Source: Dactylonectria macrodidyma | Lineage: Eukaryota > Ascomycota > Sordariomycetes > Hypocreales > Nectriaceae | Length of the DNA stretch: 64,000 nucleotides | Reading direction: 5' to 3' | NCBI GenBank assembly: GCA_020744425.1 | Contig: JAGMUV010000048.1 | Span: 186,001 to 250,000, forward strand | In this document: in pieces, positions 19,404 to 29,952 of the stretch | Numbering within the stretch: position 1 is the first letter of the stretch | Layout: each line of letters begins with the position of its first letter | Translations under genes and position numbers: made by a program | Notes under the pieces: generated by a model | Told to the model about the DNA's origin: nothing | The model's database searches: none | The model's input: only the letters and a program-made list of their open reading frames with translations

Positions 19404-20826
19404 ATGAAATCCCTTATCTTGGCCCTCTCTGGGGTCGCCTATGTTAAGCAGGCTGTCGCTGCTACAAGTGGCATCATTAGTCTTCTCACCATGAATGTGG
19501 CTGGTTTGCCCGCCATTTTCAACTCCAACGATGTCACAGGGGACAAGGCAACAAATGCTGGCTTGATTGGGTCTTATTTTGCGGCGTATGACTATGATAT
19601 CATCCACGTACAAGAGGTAAACACATTTGCAATGTGCATGTGCACTGTTGGAGATGGGCAGCTGACGAGAGCCGAAGGATTTCAATTATCATGCCTACAT
19701 CTATGCCACGGATGATCACCCCTACCGCACCGCCACTTCGGGCGGGGCTGGGATTGGATCTGGCCTCAACACCTTGTCAAACTTCCCGTGGGTTGACTTT
19801 AGTCGCACAACATGGGACGACTGTTCTAATGCTTCTGGCTGGGACTGCCTCACGCCCAAAGGATTCACTTTTATGAGAGTGCGGATCCAAGAGGGAGTCT
19901 GGGTTGATGTCTACAACATCCACGCCGATGCTGGGTAAGTTGAATCAAAAATCACAATACGGCTTATTCGAAATTGATAAGAACTTAGAGCCGAGGATGG
20001 CGACGAGGAAGCGCGAACTGCCAACATTCAGCAAGTTGCTGATTACATAGACACATGGTCTATTGGCAATGCCGTTATTGTCATGGGCGACACCAACTCC
20101 CGCTATACTCGCTCCGCGGATAATATCCGCGTCTTAATGACTCAGAACCTTCTCTGGGACGCTTGGGTTGTCCTTGAACATGCCGGGTCCATCCCAGAAG
20201 TTCAGACAGTCTGCGACAACCCGTCATTGATCAACACCTGCGAAACTGTCGACAAAGTCCTCTACAGAGGCAGCTCTATTACGGGCCTCGACGCCAGGTA
20301 CTTCAACTATGAGAGCTCCAAATTCCTCCAGTCAGACGGGAGCGTTCTCAGCGACCACAATCCCATTACCGTCAACATGTACTGGGAGATGGGTTCCACA
20401 CGACGCCAGTCGGATTTCTGGGGTGGCCCGCACGGGACCTGGTTCAATGATCTGAGCAGCCTCCCGACCAGCCCCAAGACGTCCGTGATAACCTTCCGTG
20501 GAGCTTCCCGGCTGGATTCCGTGGCTTTGACCCTGACGTCTGGAACAACTTTGACTCATGGCGGAACGGGCGGAACAAAAGTTAGCCTGACACTGGGAAG
20601 CTCCGAGTACTGGACTTCTGCAAAGCTCTGCCAGGGTGAGTACAGTGGAAAGACCAGAAACTTCTATATACTGGCTACGACGAGTAGTGGCCGGACTCTC
20701 TCCTCTGGTACGGAAACCAGCGACTGCTCTACCTTTACTGCGCCGGACGGATGGCAGATTGTGGGATATATGGGCCAGGATGGTGACGAAATGGATCAGC
20801 TTGCCTTTATTTATGCGCCACAGTAA
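19404..20826 (+). CDS. Secreted endonuclease/exonuclease/phosphatase-fold protein with jacalin-like C-terminal domain
   Basis: Exons 19404-19616, 19678-19934 and 19989-20826 give 435 aa; introns are 61 and 54 nt with standard borders. Signal peptide MKSLILALSGVAYVKQAVA, mature start near ATSGI. The EEP fold is complete: LTMNVAGLP (first strand), IIHVQE (metal-binding Glu), YNIHAD (His), MGDTNSRY (Asp-x-Asn) and LSDHNPI (catalytic Asp-His). This superfamily includes DNase I-like nucleases and neutral sphingomyelinases. From about residue 290 (WGGPHGTWFNDL) a jacalin-like lectin domain follows, with ITFRGASRLDSVALTL and HGGTGGTKVSLTLG, which would bind sugars. It is a likely extracellular hydrolase aimed at a glycan-bearing surface. 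Nuclease versus lipase activity cannot be told by eye. Confidence 0.85.
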
Positions 20827-21589
20827 GTGAATTTGTGTGTGAAGGTTTCATGGCGGTTTTCATTCTCAACCATGGTTTATTCAAACGAACATTGAGTGCT
20901 TTGTATTGTTAGCTATCGGCTTGTGAGCACCTTAAAGATACTTATAAGCATAACTCCTAGAGTAACTGATTAAATAATGCTATATTTAGCATTCTATAGC
21001 TGTACTGTTTCTCCCGCTTTTACTGAAAGTGCTCGTTTTACATTATTATTAACTTAGGACTTTTATAATTCTCTGTAGTAAGGTCACTACTAGGTCATAG
21101 CAAGCCTCTATTATATATGTCTGTAGCTAGGGCTACTAGCCCTTAGTCTACGGCTAGGTTCTGGCGATATCGCTCTTGGGCCTGGCTAAGCAGCGAGATC
21201 GCCGCGAGCTAGATGGGGTGTCTCTGCGGTCAACTCAGTAGCTTCCTACCCCAGGCCAAGCCTGTAACAGACCGGATCCCAAGGTATCCGGGTCTTCGAG
21301 ACCGGCTTGTTAGGAAGCCGGGTCTTCGAGACTGGCTTGCTAGAGATCCGAGCCTTTGAGACTAGTCTTCAGTCTTAACAGTTAATAGATGTGACAAGTG
21401 ATACCTAGTGTAACCAGACTCTGGCTATTATTGTTTAGGTTTTGACTAACCTGGCCCCCAGTAGTCAGGGCCAGGCTTAGTATAGGGACGCATTATTCTA
21501 ATTGTAAGGGGGAATATTATCGCATCCGTTGTCTTACTCGCTCTAGACAGAGTAGAGCTTCGGGTAGTTCTTGCTGAATGATTCGTGTG
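20827..21589. other. Gene-free stretch, AT-rich then repeat-bearing
   Basis: No gene. 20930-21110 is AT-rich. 21288-21370 holds a short tandem repeat. The rest may be the decayed tail of the neighbouring LINE. Confidence 0.5.
21288..21370. repeat. Three-copy tandem repeat, about 30-bp period
   Basis: Units begin CCGGGTCTTCGAGACCGGCT, then CCGGGTCTTCGAGACTGGCT, then a more diverged CCGAGCCTTTGAGACTAGTC. The differences are mostly C/T and G/A changes, as expected after RIP-like mutation. Confidence 0.7.
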
Positions 21590-22627
21590 GGCCTCTGCAG
21601 GGAATGCACTTTACTATCTCCTTGCTGTAGTTATTGTGCTAGTGTCCCCCATTAGCGTATCTGGCATATCTCTGGCGGTTTTTGCATTTGAAGGCCTTGT
21701 GGCTAACCTCCTGATAGTTGTAGCATTGCTCCGGTCGTGGCCGTTGCTCAAATACTCCGGTGTAGCCTGACTCTCTGCCGGCATGGAAGAAGCCCTCTGT
21801 CAGGAGTCTCCTTGTGTCGGCGCCCTTGGTAAGGTACATAACTATCGACCCATATGCTTTCACTGCGTCCTTCCTGCTTAACTATGCAATCTTGGCCACC
21901 GTGGTCTCGTTCTCCTGCCCGAAGGCTTCGGCTGTGCTAACTCGGATCTTACCGTTCTCGTCTAGAACCGCTGTGCGATTGACATTGTCCACCTTGATCG
22001 GGTAAAGCTTATTAAGCAGTACGCGGGCTCTAGGTGCAAGCTTCGCCTTCTCCACCGCTTGCTTAACTCTCTAGTGTTCGGCCTCATTCTAATAGGCGAC
22101 CCTGATGCGGTTCGATTTTTTAGGTCTACGGTTACGGCGCGGCACCTCTAACTGGCGTTGTCCGAGGTATGCATCTCTCTTTCTACTGCACTCCTGACTG
22201 TGCTTACTGTGATCTTATCCCCTTCTTCTTTGCTTACTTTGGATATATTGATTGTGTAGAATAATGAGTTGTTGTAAGCTGATGGTATGCTATTCATTAA
22301 TGAAAGGGTCCGAACGTTGCTAGGCTGGCTTGTGGGCGGCGTCTGGGTAATTCCGGCGTAGGATGTTTGTAGACTTGTTTAGGTGGAAATGGACATTGCT
22401 GGACACTTCAGGATGGTATCCAGATGTCCTCGGACCTGCCTTAACTCTTCTGCCATCTGGGCTTTTGTGTCCTACATCTCTTTCTTATATTCGTCGAGCT
22501 TTTGCTGTAGCTCTCGGATCATCTTTTGCTAGTTATTGATTATGCTTCGTGTTACTTTCTGTTGTTTGCTAAATTCGTCCCTAAGGCAGGGCCGACCACG
22601 ATTTCCGGCTCTGTTGGATCCGCCATC
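21590..22627 (-). mobile_element. Decayed Tad1-like LINE, ORF1 (gag-like) remnant
   Basis: Starts near ATG 22627 (MADPTEPEIVVGPALG) on the minus strand. It reads, through several TAG stops, to a domain with LLTEGFFHAGRESGYTGVFE and then the zinc-knuckle region EQCYNYQEVSHKAFKC. This order is characteristic of ORF1 proteins of fungal Tad1-clade LINEs. The second knuckle cysteine has become Tyr and further glutamine codons are TAG, matching C-to-T decay. No intact reading frame remains. No ORF2 is joined to it here. Confidence 0.75.
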
Positions 22628-23188
22628 CTACCTAAGGGCGTGTCCCGTGCGCAGCGCGACGCGTCCCGCTTCCGTCGCCACGAGGTAAAGGAGTGTAAAG
22701 GAGTGTAAAGGAGTCTCCTCGTGGATCCCCTTTCTGGCCTGTCTCCTTCGCGGTTTATTCTCGAGTGGACCCACGAACGAATACAAGGGATGGTGGACGT
22801 GTTAGGTCAGGATGGGGCCGTATGACTGAGATGGTCCGATCTGCTGGTGGCTGGGATGTGGATACCATGTAGCGGACTGAGCTGTGCTCGTCACAGGTTT
22901 ATTTACTGAACTTAGACCTTAAGCAATCTTAATCAACCCTTTTGCTTCATCAGGCATGTCCACCTCCGTCCGGCGGGAACGGGTACCTCCTTCTTCGATG
23001 ACGGCCGGCAGTGATGGGAAGAATGCGCTGAGCAGCTCCTCTGCCTGCTTTGCCTTGTCCCTTGTCTTTACTCTTTGTTCCATCCGGCCGGCGGCCAATA
23101 CATGGGCAGTCAACCGTGCGTTGATTTGCAAAAGCCATTCCTTGCCTAACCAGAACGCTAACAATAACCTCAGCTGAGTGAGTTTAGT
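22628..23188. other. Gene-free stretch between LINE remnant and rhodopsin-type gene
   Basis: The minus-strand open frame at 22919-23164 has no recognisable family and its start is not convincing. A short direct repeat GGAGTGTAAA occurs three times near 22690-22710. Nothing else seen. Confidence 0.4.
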
Positions 23189-24455
23189 TCAAAAACTCTC
23201 CATCTCATATCCAATCGAATCTGCATCATTGCCGGCTCTCTGAGACTCGACTTCTATCTCACTTATCGCAACGATTCCCTGCAGAGTCGCAGCGACAATG
23301 CTTCGCTCACTTCCATCATCCGGTCGCTGACAGCGGATGACCGTTTTTGTCTTTGTTCGGTTTGTAGTTGTTCGTTTCGAGTTTTGGCTGGAGAACTTAT
23401 TTGCGCTTGAGTGGATATCGCTGACTAGAACGCGCAATATGGGAATGGATGCTGCTATGATAGTAACCGCAATTTCAGCCGAGCCCCAGATCAACAACCT
23501 GGCTCCGTTGTCTGCCCAGGGTGGGTTAGGTCAGGAAGCCTGGATCTGGCGTTGCTACTGGGCTTGCCAACTTACATGAGAAATCAGTGCTGGCCCGCGT
23601 CATAAGCATCGCCGTCTTCACAAACGCGGTAGCACCAGCGCTTTGGGGCAGGTCAGCCCTTGGGTGATCACGGTATGGGGATCAAGGTCGACCCAAACTT
23701 ACAAAATTCCCATGCTCATTGCTAATGCAACTCCGGCCTTTTCCTTGACGTTTATTTGAGCCTCCCACCAAACGATTTTCCACGGCAGTAAGGCAAGAAT
23801 GCAGTCCATTACCCCTGACAATGCTATAAAGCAGTTAACAGTCGATTATTTACACTCGGAGGAAATAGTGGAGAGGGGGTTGACTTACCAGCAACAGTCA
23901 TTGTGTAAATGAGCAACGTGTGATTGGGTAAGCAGGTTCCAGGTATCTCCGGATGCCATAATTTCTCTGCGGGAGTGCACTGCAGCCAGTGAAGCAAGAT
24001 ATAGGCTACGAAGAGGATATTCATCACTGTAATAGTGGCCAAAATGAAGAGCTTCATCCACCGCCCTGCAATCCTCAGCAGAGTAAGTGCGAAGGAAGTC
24101 TTGCTCAAGGACACCGCAAGAACAGCGAAAATACGGTTAATCGAAAAGACCAGGGAATGTTGCCATAGGTTGTTGGGAGGAACATCCTGCACATGTTTGC
24201 CGAAACCCAACCGGACAAGGTACGTGACGACAGCGACGCTGACGAGCAGACAGAGCTAGGGAACATCAGTGAATGTGTCCCATATGGGCGCAAAGCTATA
24301 TTTACCCAGGATATAAGGAGAACATAGTCATCGCACCATAACGGTCGACGTTTTGCGAGTTTGCAGTACAAACGAAGCGCTAGGAATATTGCAGAAAGTA
24401 CAGCGAGAATCCACACAGCAGCGACAAGCCTGGGACCAGCATCATCCGAGGCCAT
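23189..24455 (-). CDS. SAT4/rhodopsin-type fungal integral membrane protein
   Basis: Five exons by hand: 24455-24306, 24255-23889, 23823-23703, 23640-23576, 23511-23189. They sum to 1026 nt, or 341 aa. The layout is that of fungal rhodopsin-domain (SAT4, PTH11-related) proteins: an N-terminal TM (VAAVWILAVLSAIFLALRLY) followed by RPLWCDDYVLLISW, then SINRIFAVLAVSLSKTSFAL, a CTP...CLPN loop, and GVMDCILALLPWKIVWW. Two more helices follow (AGATAFVKTAMLMTRASTDF and AEIAVTIIAASIPILRVLVS), then a basic cytoplasmic tail. Seven helices are expected. Such proteins are found in the plasma membrane and some act as receptors; the ligand is unknown. The frame is intact across all introns. Confidence 0.85.
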
Positions 24456-24529
24456 TTTGATCGCATTCGCATTTGAACGGACCTCAAAGGGATGGATGTT
24501 CTAGCAGGCCGCTATATCTGGGCATCAAA

Positions 24530-24574
24530 CCCCCCCCAACCCCTCCCCCCCCCCCCAAAAAAAAAAAAGGGGGG
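24530..24574. repeat. Homopolymer tract C-A-G
   Basis: Runs of C, then twelve A, then G. It is a low-complexity site and may hold length errors. Confidence 0.85.
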
Positions 24575-24719
24575 CGGGCTGGGTTCCCAGAGATGCGCAA
24601 ACTTGAAGAAGTTCAGATGCAGTTCAGACCGTTTCCTGCCGCTGAGGCTAGCGCAGGAAGGGTTCATAACCCAATGGCGTGACAATGATGTCATCGAAAG
24701 CCGCTGTGACCATCTCAAG

Positions 24720-25136
24720 ACTGTGTTAACCTCCGCGAAGGTCACTGGGCCCACAAGGTCCCCCTGTCAGGACCGCGGTACATGGAGAAACCCGTTAATT
24801 AGATAGGCAAATGCCATACAATTATTTCTCCTCATTCCAATGAATTCTCGCTGTCAGGCAGGCGCTCTAGTGGCCACAGCGCGCACAAATGCAACCGTCC
24901 ACACCACTAAAAAGGCCTGCAAAGAGGCCACTTCCACCTCCACCACTAATAATACCACCAATAACACAACCGAAGTGTTACGGCTTGGTCCCCCATAATA
25001 GCGGCTCTATAAGGCAGCTGGTGCACCTCGTTGATTGCTACGATTGCGATCAATGCCCGATCTTTTGCCCTGTGGCGTAACGGTGAGAGGTGCCCGTAAC
25101 ACCCCTACAGTGACCTTCGCGGAGGTTTAACACAGT
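24720..25136. mobile_element. 417-bp element with 28/29-bp terminal inverted repeats (MITE-like)
   Basis: The left end at 24720-24747 reads ACTGTGTTAACCTCCGCGAA and on; the reverse complement of 25108-25136 reads the same with one inserted A. The ends are otherwise identical, which is striking in a decayed region. The interior has no transposase. A target-site duplication was not obvious. Confidence 0.6.
24976..25082. repeat. Dispersed repeat, copy 1 (shared with 49227-49335)
   Basis: Begins GTGTTACGGCTTGGT and contains GATCTTTTGCCC. The copy at 49227 has the same order of blocks (TGTTACGGCTTGGT, CCCTATA, GATCGCTAC, ATCTTTTGCCC). It lies inside the TIR element. Confidence 0.6.
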
Positions 25137-26167
25137 TAAGGGGATGGGTCTTTATCCCAACGAGACGCTCAGACGATGTCGAGGCAATGGCTCAGCTTTT
25201 GCCTGATACCCATAGGACAATAGACGCCGGTTCAGCCTCCGCTCTGCAGTGGCACTTTGCACCGACTCATGCAGCCCTTGCAGTGACCGTTCATTGGTTC
25301 CGGTCCATATGTGGTGTTTCTTAGGCTATCGCCCCGTGAAAGGTTTAATTTTGCGTGGCGTGGCCCAGAACATTTGGATCGCTAATTTTTCTTCCTTGTC
25401 AGCATGATCCAGATGGTAGGGCTACCCCCGACGGGCTCGAGGCTAACTCCAAGTTGGAAGCGAAATACATCAGTCCATATTGGTACGCACTGGAAGCACG
25501 TGGGCGTGTGAGCTCCTGCTCAAGCACGCTGGTAATGTACACCCGCGCGCTTCAGTCCACGGCACCCTTTCTGCAAATTCTCGAGGTGCCGTCAAATAGG
25601 CTCGTTAAAAGCGGCGAGGACGGCACTGGCAGGGCCTGAGGGCGGTCGTCAATAAGGTGGCTCGTATCATCCGTCTAAGACGCAAGGGTATACGTCCTCC
25701 CGCTCCTGGGACTCTTTCCAGGCCAATTTTGCCCCAAAGTCATGGTAGAGCAGGAACTGTGACGCCAGCCAATGCGGATACTCAGCTGGTCAGTATCCAT
25801 TTGTGCTTACCATCGTAAGGCGCAGGTGCATCTAGTTGCATCTCGCCGAGATGTCGCCGTATGACCTCCTCATGGTGGCAGATACCATATCGACTCTTGG
25901 GACTGATCTCGTGTTGCTTGCCATTTATCAGCCGAACATGTCAAATCTGGTGTTAGACATAGTCACCAACTGGATGGGGCAGTCAACATAACTCCCAGTT
26001 ACTACGCAGAAGCTTCCGTAGTGCCGTTTAATCACCTGCCATATCTCCAAACGAACTAGGCGAAGAGAAATGCCATGAAACAAGGCCGTTTTTCGTTCGC
26101 AAAGCGCTTGTGTCTCTATTGACCTAGTTGTGCTAGCCTCCGCATCCCACGAGGCCCGGCGTAGTTC

Positions 26168-27130
26168 TTACGTACATCCACCAATCTTCAAAAGGTCTGC
26201 CACTGCTGCCTCCAAATCCTTCTCCGCGTGAGCCAGATGCACGATCTTGGCCTCGACCCAGGAGCCATGGTCTTTCAGGTTGTCTTGGCTCTTCGCCATT
26301 AACCTATCAAACTGCTCCGGGGCCACCCCACCGAAGCTCGTGCAGTTCTCGATGAATCTGGTGTGGTCCAATGCCAGTTTGAACTCTTCCTCAGTCATCT
26401 CAATCTGACCTGCTCGCATCTCTTCTGCCGCCTGTTGCAACATCTCCACTGTGACAGCCTCTCTCTTTGTGTTCCGCACTGAAGCATTCTTGACCAGCCG
26501 CGCAACAACGCCGTGCGCGGTGCGGTAGTTGAGCCCATGTTGCATCATAAGCAAATTCGCCAGCTGGTTAGTCGTAACCCAGGCCTTGCTGAGCAATTCC
26601 TCGTAGCGCTCTTTGTTAACGGTCAACCCGCTCAGGACCTCCGCTGTTAGCCTCAACATGCCCGCCGTCGATTTGCACATGTTGCCCAAACCCCCCAAGC
26701 TGCGCGTCGCGTGATCACACGTCCCCTCATTGCGGAACAGTGCCAGAGCATGTGTTACCCATCCCTGTGCTTCGGCCGCCATTCCATTGACCGTCTCGAG
26801 CGCGTATGGATTCTTCTTCTGGGGGAAGACGCTGCTAGTGCTGCAGTGGGAGTCGTCTAGCTCGACAGTGCCGAACTCTGTAGAGCTAAATATATGCAGT
26901 TCGGTGCATAGATCGTTGAGGATAGTCATGATCATCGAAAGGCCAAAGGCAATCTCGACTTGGTAATAACGCCATGGGGAGCATGAACGACCTACCATGT
27001 GCTCAAACTAATTACCTCCCCACTCCCGTTCAAGTTAGCAAGAAAGGCAGCCAGCAGTACTTCAGCAGGCAAATAACATCAAAGTCCTCTTCTACAGTAT
27101 CTGAAGGGCCTCCAGGCACATGGTGAGTTC
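26168..27130 (-). pseudogene. Truncated argininosuccinate-lyase-like (fumarase/aspartase superfamily) gene
   Basis: A clean frame at 26998-26168 encodes 276 aa of the C-terminal half. It has the superfamily signature SSVFPQKKNPYALE, then GLGNMCKSTAGMLRLTAEVL and GLNYRTAHGVVARLV. The upstream part of a lyase is missing: the frame starts in the middle of the helical core (YYQVEIAFGLSMIMTILNDL). Farther upstream on the minus strand, 27130-27010, pieces like VPGGPSDTVEEDFDVICLL and LAAFLANLNGSGEVISL appear in shifted frames. The catalytic Ser loop region is present, but the N-terminal substrate and His residues are absent. I call it a 5'-deleted pseudogene; a spliced shorter protein is less likely. 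Confidence 0.6.
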
Positions 27131-27317
27131 CGGATACCTGCTGAATCTAAGATAGTCCTCGTTAGATACTCGCATCTAATAATAACTTGGTTTGAGGATC
27201 ATATGCCATGAATGAATAAGGTCAAGACATCATCAAATCTCCATCAAAGAAGTAGACTCCCCCTTAAAACTAAAATAGCTACATGACATGTCATAACACC
27301 GCTGGCATTAGTGCGTC

Positions 27318-29174
27318 CTATGCTGTAAGCCCGTATGCCCTGCCCTTCTGGATGCCGCTTATTCTACCGCTTGGTCTGGATGTTGGCTGGAGCATCAAGT
27401 GACCAACCTCGCTAGCTGGTCTGACATCACCATACCAAACAAAAACCTCATCGGTGGCCTTGCTGAAACTATCTTCGGTCGCATTGCAGAACCCTGGCGG
27501 ATATAAATCTGGCCTCAACGCCTTGACAAGCCACCAGCTCTCGAACTCGACTCGGTTGACCAGGTACTTGTTTGTTATTGTTGTGAACCATGCCCTTAAT
27601 GTAACTAGGATTCCAACGACCAAAGCCGAGCAAGGAGCGATTGCAACAAGCGTGACGGAGATGAAGAGCTTATTGGGCCCAGAACCAAAGAATGGCTGCT
27701 CGAGCTTGCGATACGTATGCCTCGGAATTGCGTATGCCATCAAGGCCCACTGATTGCGGATATACGACGCGAAAAGGTCTGGGAAGGACGCATCCTTTCC
27801 CGTGTTGTTGCCAATGTATGAGACCGAGCCGCCTGGCAAGGAGTTCTCCGAGACTGACGTGTATTGCCAGCTGGCACCATAATTGAGCATTGCGGTTGCG
27901 AGAGTCGGTCGGTCATTCACGATCTCTCCCCATACCGTGTTCGTGGTATGGTTCAGCGGCGGCCAGAGCCCATCCTGCCAGCTTCCCCCAGTCTTCGCCC
28001 GGAATGTGCATCTTGCGGCAGCTCCTAGAAGACCTTGCTTCACAGCACCATAGCCCTTGAGGTCCATGTATGTACTTCCAAGCTTGGTAACAGAATCTTC
28101 CGAGACACCTCTCATGTTGGATCCGTCGTTCTCGTCCCTGCCTAGCATGATAACATCGTACTCGCCGAGACTACTGAAGGGGCCGGACTCGTTGACTCGT
28201 AGAAATATGTGCACAATGGATCCCCACTGAGGCATGTTTCCAATATCGAGAATAGCGGCAATCTTGTTATCGAGGTAGACGGTTGTGTTGGTCTCATACC
28301 CACTTCCGCTGAAATCGACTGATATCTCTCGCTCGTCACAAGTCACCCACATGGCCATCCACGGAAGGTTGTTCATGCCTCTAGGAAACCAACCTGAAGG
28401 TAGTGCCGCAAGGGTGACGTTAGCCCCAACTGTCTTGCTTCCAAAGTCCCCGAACTTGGCCACTGTTTTCTGACCTCCTGTGCTCACTTCTCCAATGTAA
28501 TCCCAAGCGTGTACTGAGGTGTTTGTGAGGATGTTGGCATTCGAACCGCCCTGGTCGCAGATGAAGAGATTCGTATCGGCTACCTTGTCTGCAGGACATG
28601 CAAACGCAACGTCCGAGACGAGTGCCGTCACCCATCCAGACGTCGGAAGGGAATCGTATCTGAAAGACGAAGATGTCGCAACCATTGCCGCGAGTGTCAT
28701 AGAACCTAGGAGAATATGGAACTTGAAAGACCAGGGCAAAGCGGAGAAGTTTTGATATTGTCCCAGTGACATGAACGTCCTGCACATGGAGACCAACCTC
28801 CGCGTATTGACAGGTCGCCCGGCCACAAGATCGGGAATAGCTGATGCCCAGGCGGATCTCGCGAAGGTGATGCCCATGATAGTAGTGGCAACTTTACTAC
28901 CGGCAGAGATGGCAATGCTTGTCAGTCGCGTGTCCTGCATGGGCACTAGCACTTGTCCATGGATGGCTAACCAAAGAATGCTACCGAGGCACAGCACTAG
29001 AAAGACAAGACCAAATGAAAGGAAGATGAGGAGGAAGACGCTCTGGGTTTGTCTCGAATTATCTCTGGAGGTGGTCGTGTAGCGGTCCTGTGCTAAGAGG
29101 CCTGCTTGTTGTTGCCCGTTGTCCCTGTAGTTGCATCGGGACAAATCGGTATCCCCAGATGGATATTGTGACAT
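27318..29174 (-). CDS. Fungal multi-pass membrane protein with large non-cytosolic domain
   Basis: Intronless, 618 aa, ATG at 29174. An N-terminal cytosolic stretch is followed by a strong TM (VFLLIFLSFGLVFLVLCLGS), a second hydrophobic helix near residues 85-110, and a third at FKFHILLGSMTLAAMVATSS. A domain of about 330 residues rich in N-x-S/T sites then follows (TNTSVH, ANVTL, TNTTVY, NHTTN, NNTG). A final TM (LFISVTLVAIAPCSALVVGILV) precedes a short cytosolic tail. The layout is that of an uncharacterised fungal membrane family with conserved VEFESWWLVKALRP near the C terminus. The frame is intact and base composition matches real genes. The function is unknown to me; I do not assign a role. 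Confidence 0.75.
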   Translation of the reverse strand: MSQYPSGDTDLSRCNYRDNGQQQAGLLAQDRYTTTSRDNSRQTQSVFLLIFLSFGLVFLVLCLGSILWLAIHGQVLVPMQDTRLTSIAISAGSKVATTIMGITFARSAWASAIPDLVAGRPVNTRRLVSMCRTFMSLGQYQNFSALPWSFKFHILLGSMTLAAMVATSSSFRYDSLPTSGWVTALVSDVAFACPADKVADTNLFICDQGGSNANILTNTSVHAWDYIGEVSTGGQKTVAKFGDFGSKTVGANVTLAALPSGWFPRGMNNLPWMAMWVTCDEREISVDFSGSGYETNTTVYLDNKIAAILDIGNMPQWGSIVHIFLRVNESGPFSSLGEYDVIMLGRDENDGSNMRGVSEDSVTKLGSTYMDLKGYGAVKQGLLGAAARCTFRAKTGGSWQDGLWPPLNHTTNTVWGEIVNDRPTLATAMLNYGASWQYTSVSENSLPGGSVSYIGNNTGKDASFPDLFASYIRNQWALMAYAIPRHTYRKLEQPFFGSGPNKLFISVTLVAIAPCSALVVGILVTLRAWFTTITNKYLVNRVEFESWWLVKALRPDLYPPGFCNATEDSFSKATDEVFVWYGDVRPASEVGHLMLQPTSRPSGRISGIQKGRAYGLTA

Positions 29175-29952
29175 CCTGAGCGTATTTCTTGATCATATGG
29201 AGAAAGATTTCACAAGGTGTAAGTGGGATTTCCCAGTCGACAAGGTCTTACTAGAACTATGAAAATGGTCTTCTTTTCTGCCGCTTTTAACCTCGCTTGG
29301 GGAGCTCAGCCGCAGAAATGGCAAAGTGAAAACCTGACAACTGATTCAAATGTGCTGTCTGGTGCCAGCCTGGGTGGACTGACCGTTACTGGTCATGGGA
29401 TGTCTAGAGTGCGCCACATTCGCTAGTTCCCAGCCACCAGCGAGCCCGATGCACAAGGAGAAGTTGAAGGGGAATGATAGTGCAGAACTTGTCTTGTCCA
29501 CAGTTTTTATCTGAACTCAGATCCGGAATTTATCACAAGATCAGTACGTAGAATCAGCACCGTATGGCGAGATACGGCAGACGTTCAGCAGCAACTTAGG
29601 AGATCTTTGACGAGATCTGACTTACCCAACTGAAAGCGGCTCGAAGCAGGTAAGTAGTGCTTTCATTAAAGGCCGTCAACTGTGTTAAAGTTTGACGATC
29701 ATTATAGACTATTTTCGTAGACTTACGCTAATATGCTTGAATTTGAATGATATGGTTTATTGTGATGAAAATGCTGCGACTGGTGGTTGAGCAAAGCCAT
29801 GGTCCATCTATTGTGTCATGCGGCTTAGCATATGGTATGACTGCAACATGCCACCATTTAGTGAGGAAAAGTCAGCCTTTGTTAGCTTGCTCTTTGTGAT
29901 TCAAGGACTGTTATCTAGGAGAGCTTCGATACCTCGCAAGTTAGCGACTCTT
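29175..29952. other. Gene-free stretch
   Basis: No conserved frame seen on either strand. The 29223-29426 plus-strand frame lacks family features. Confidence 0.5.

Larger units (their letters stand above)
24456..26167. other. Repeat-bearing stretch without a credible gene
   Basis: Holds a C/A/G homopolymer tract, a TIR-bounded element and a dispersed repeat copy, listed separately. The plus-strand frame at 25355-25639 shows no family features. No intact gene seen. Confidence 0.5.

Noticed and set aside
24473..24806. Pro-rich open frames across the C/A/G tract
   Set aside because: Low-complexity translation of homopolymers on both strands.
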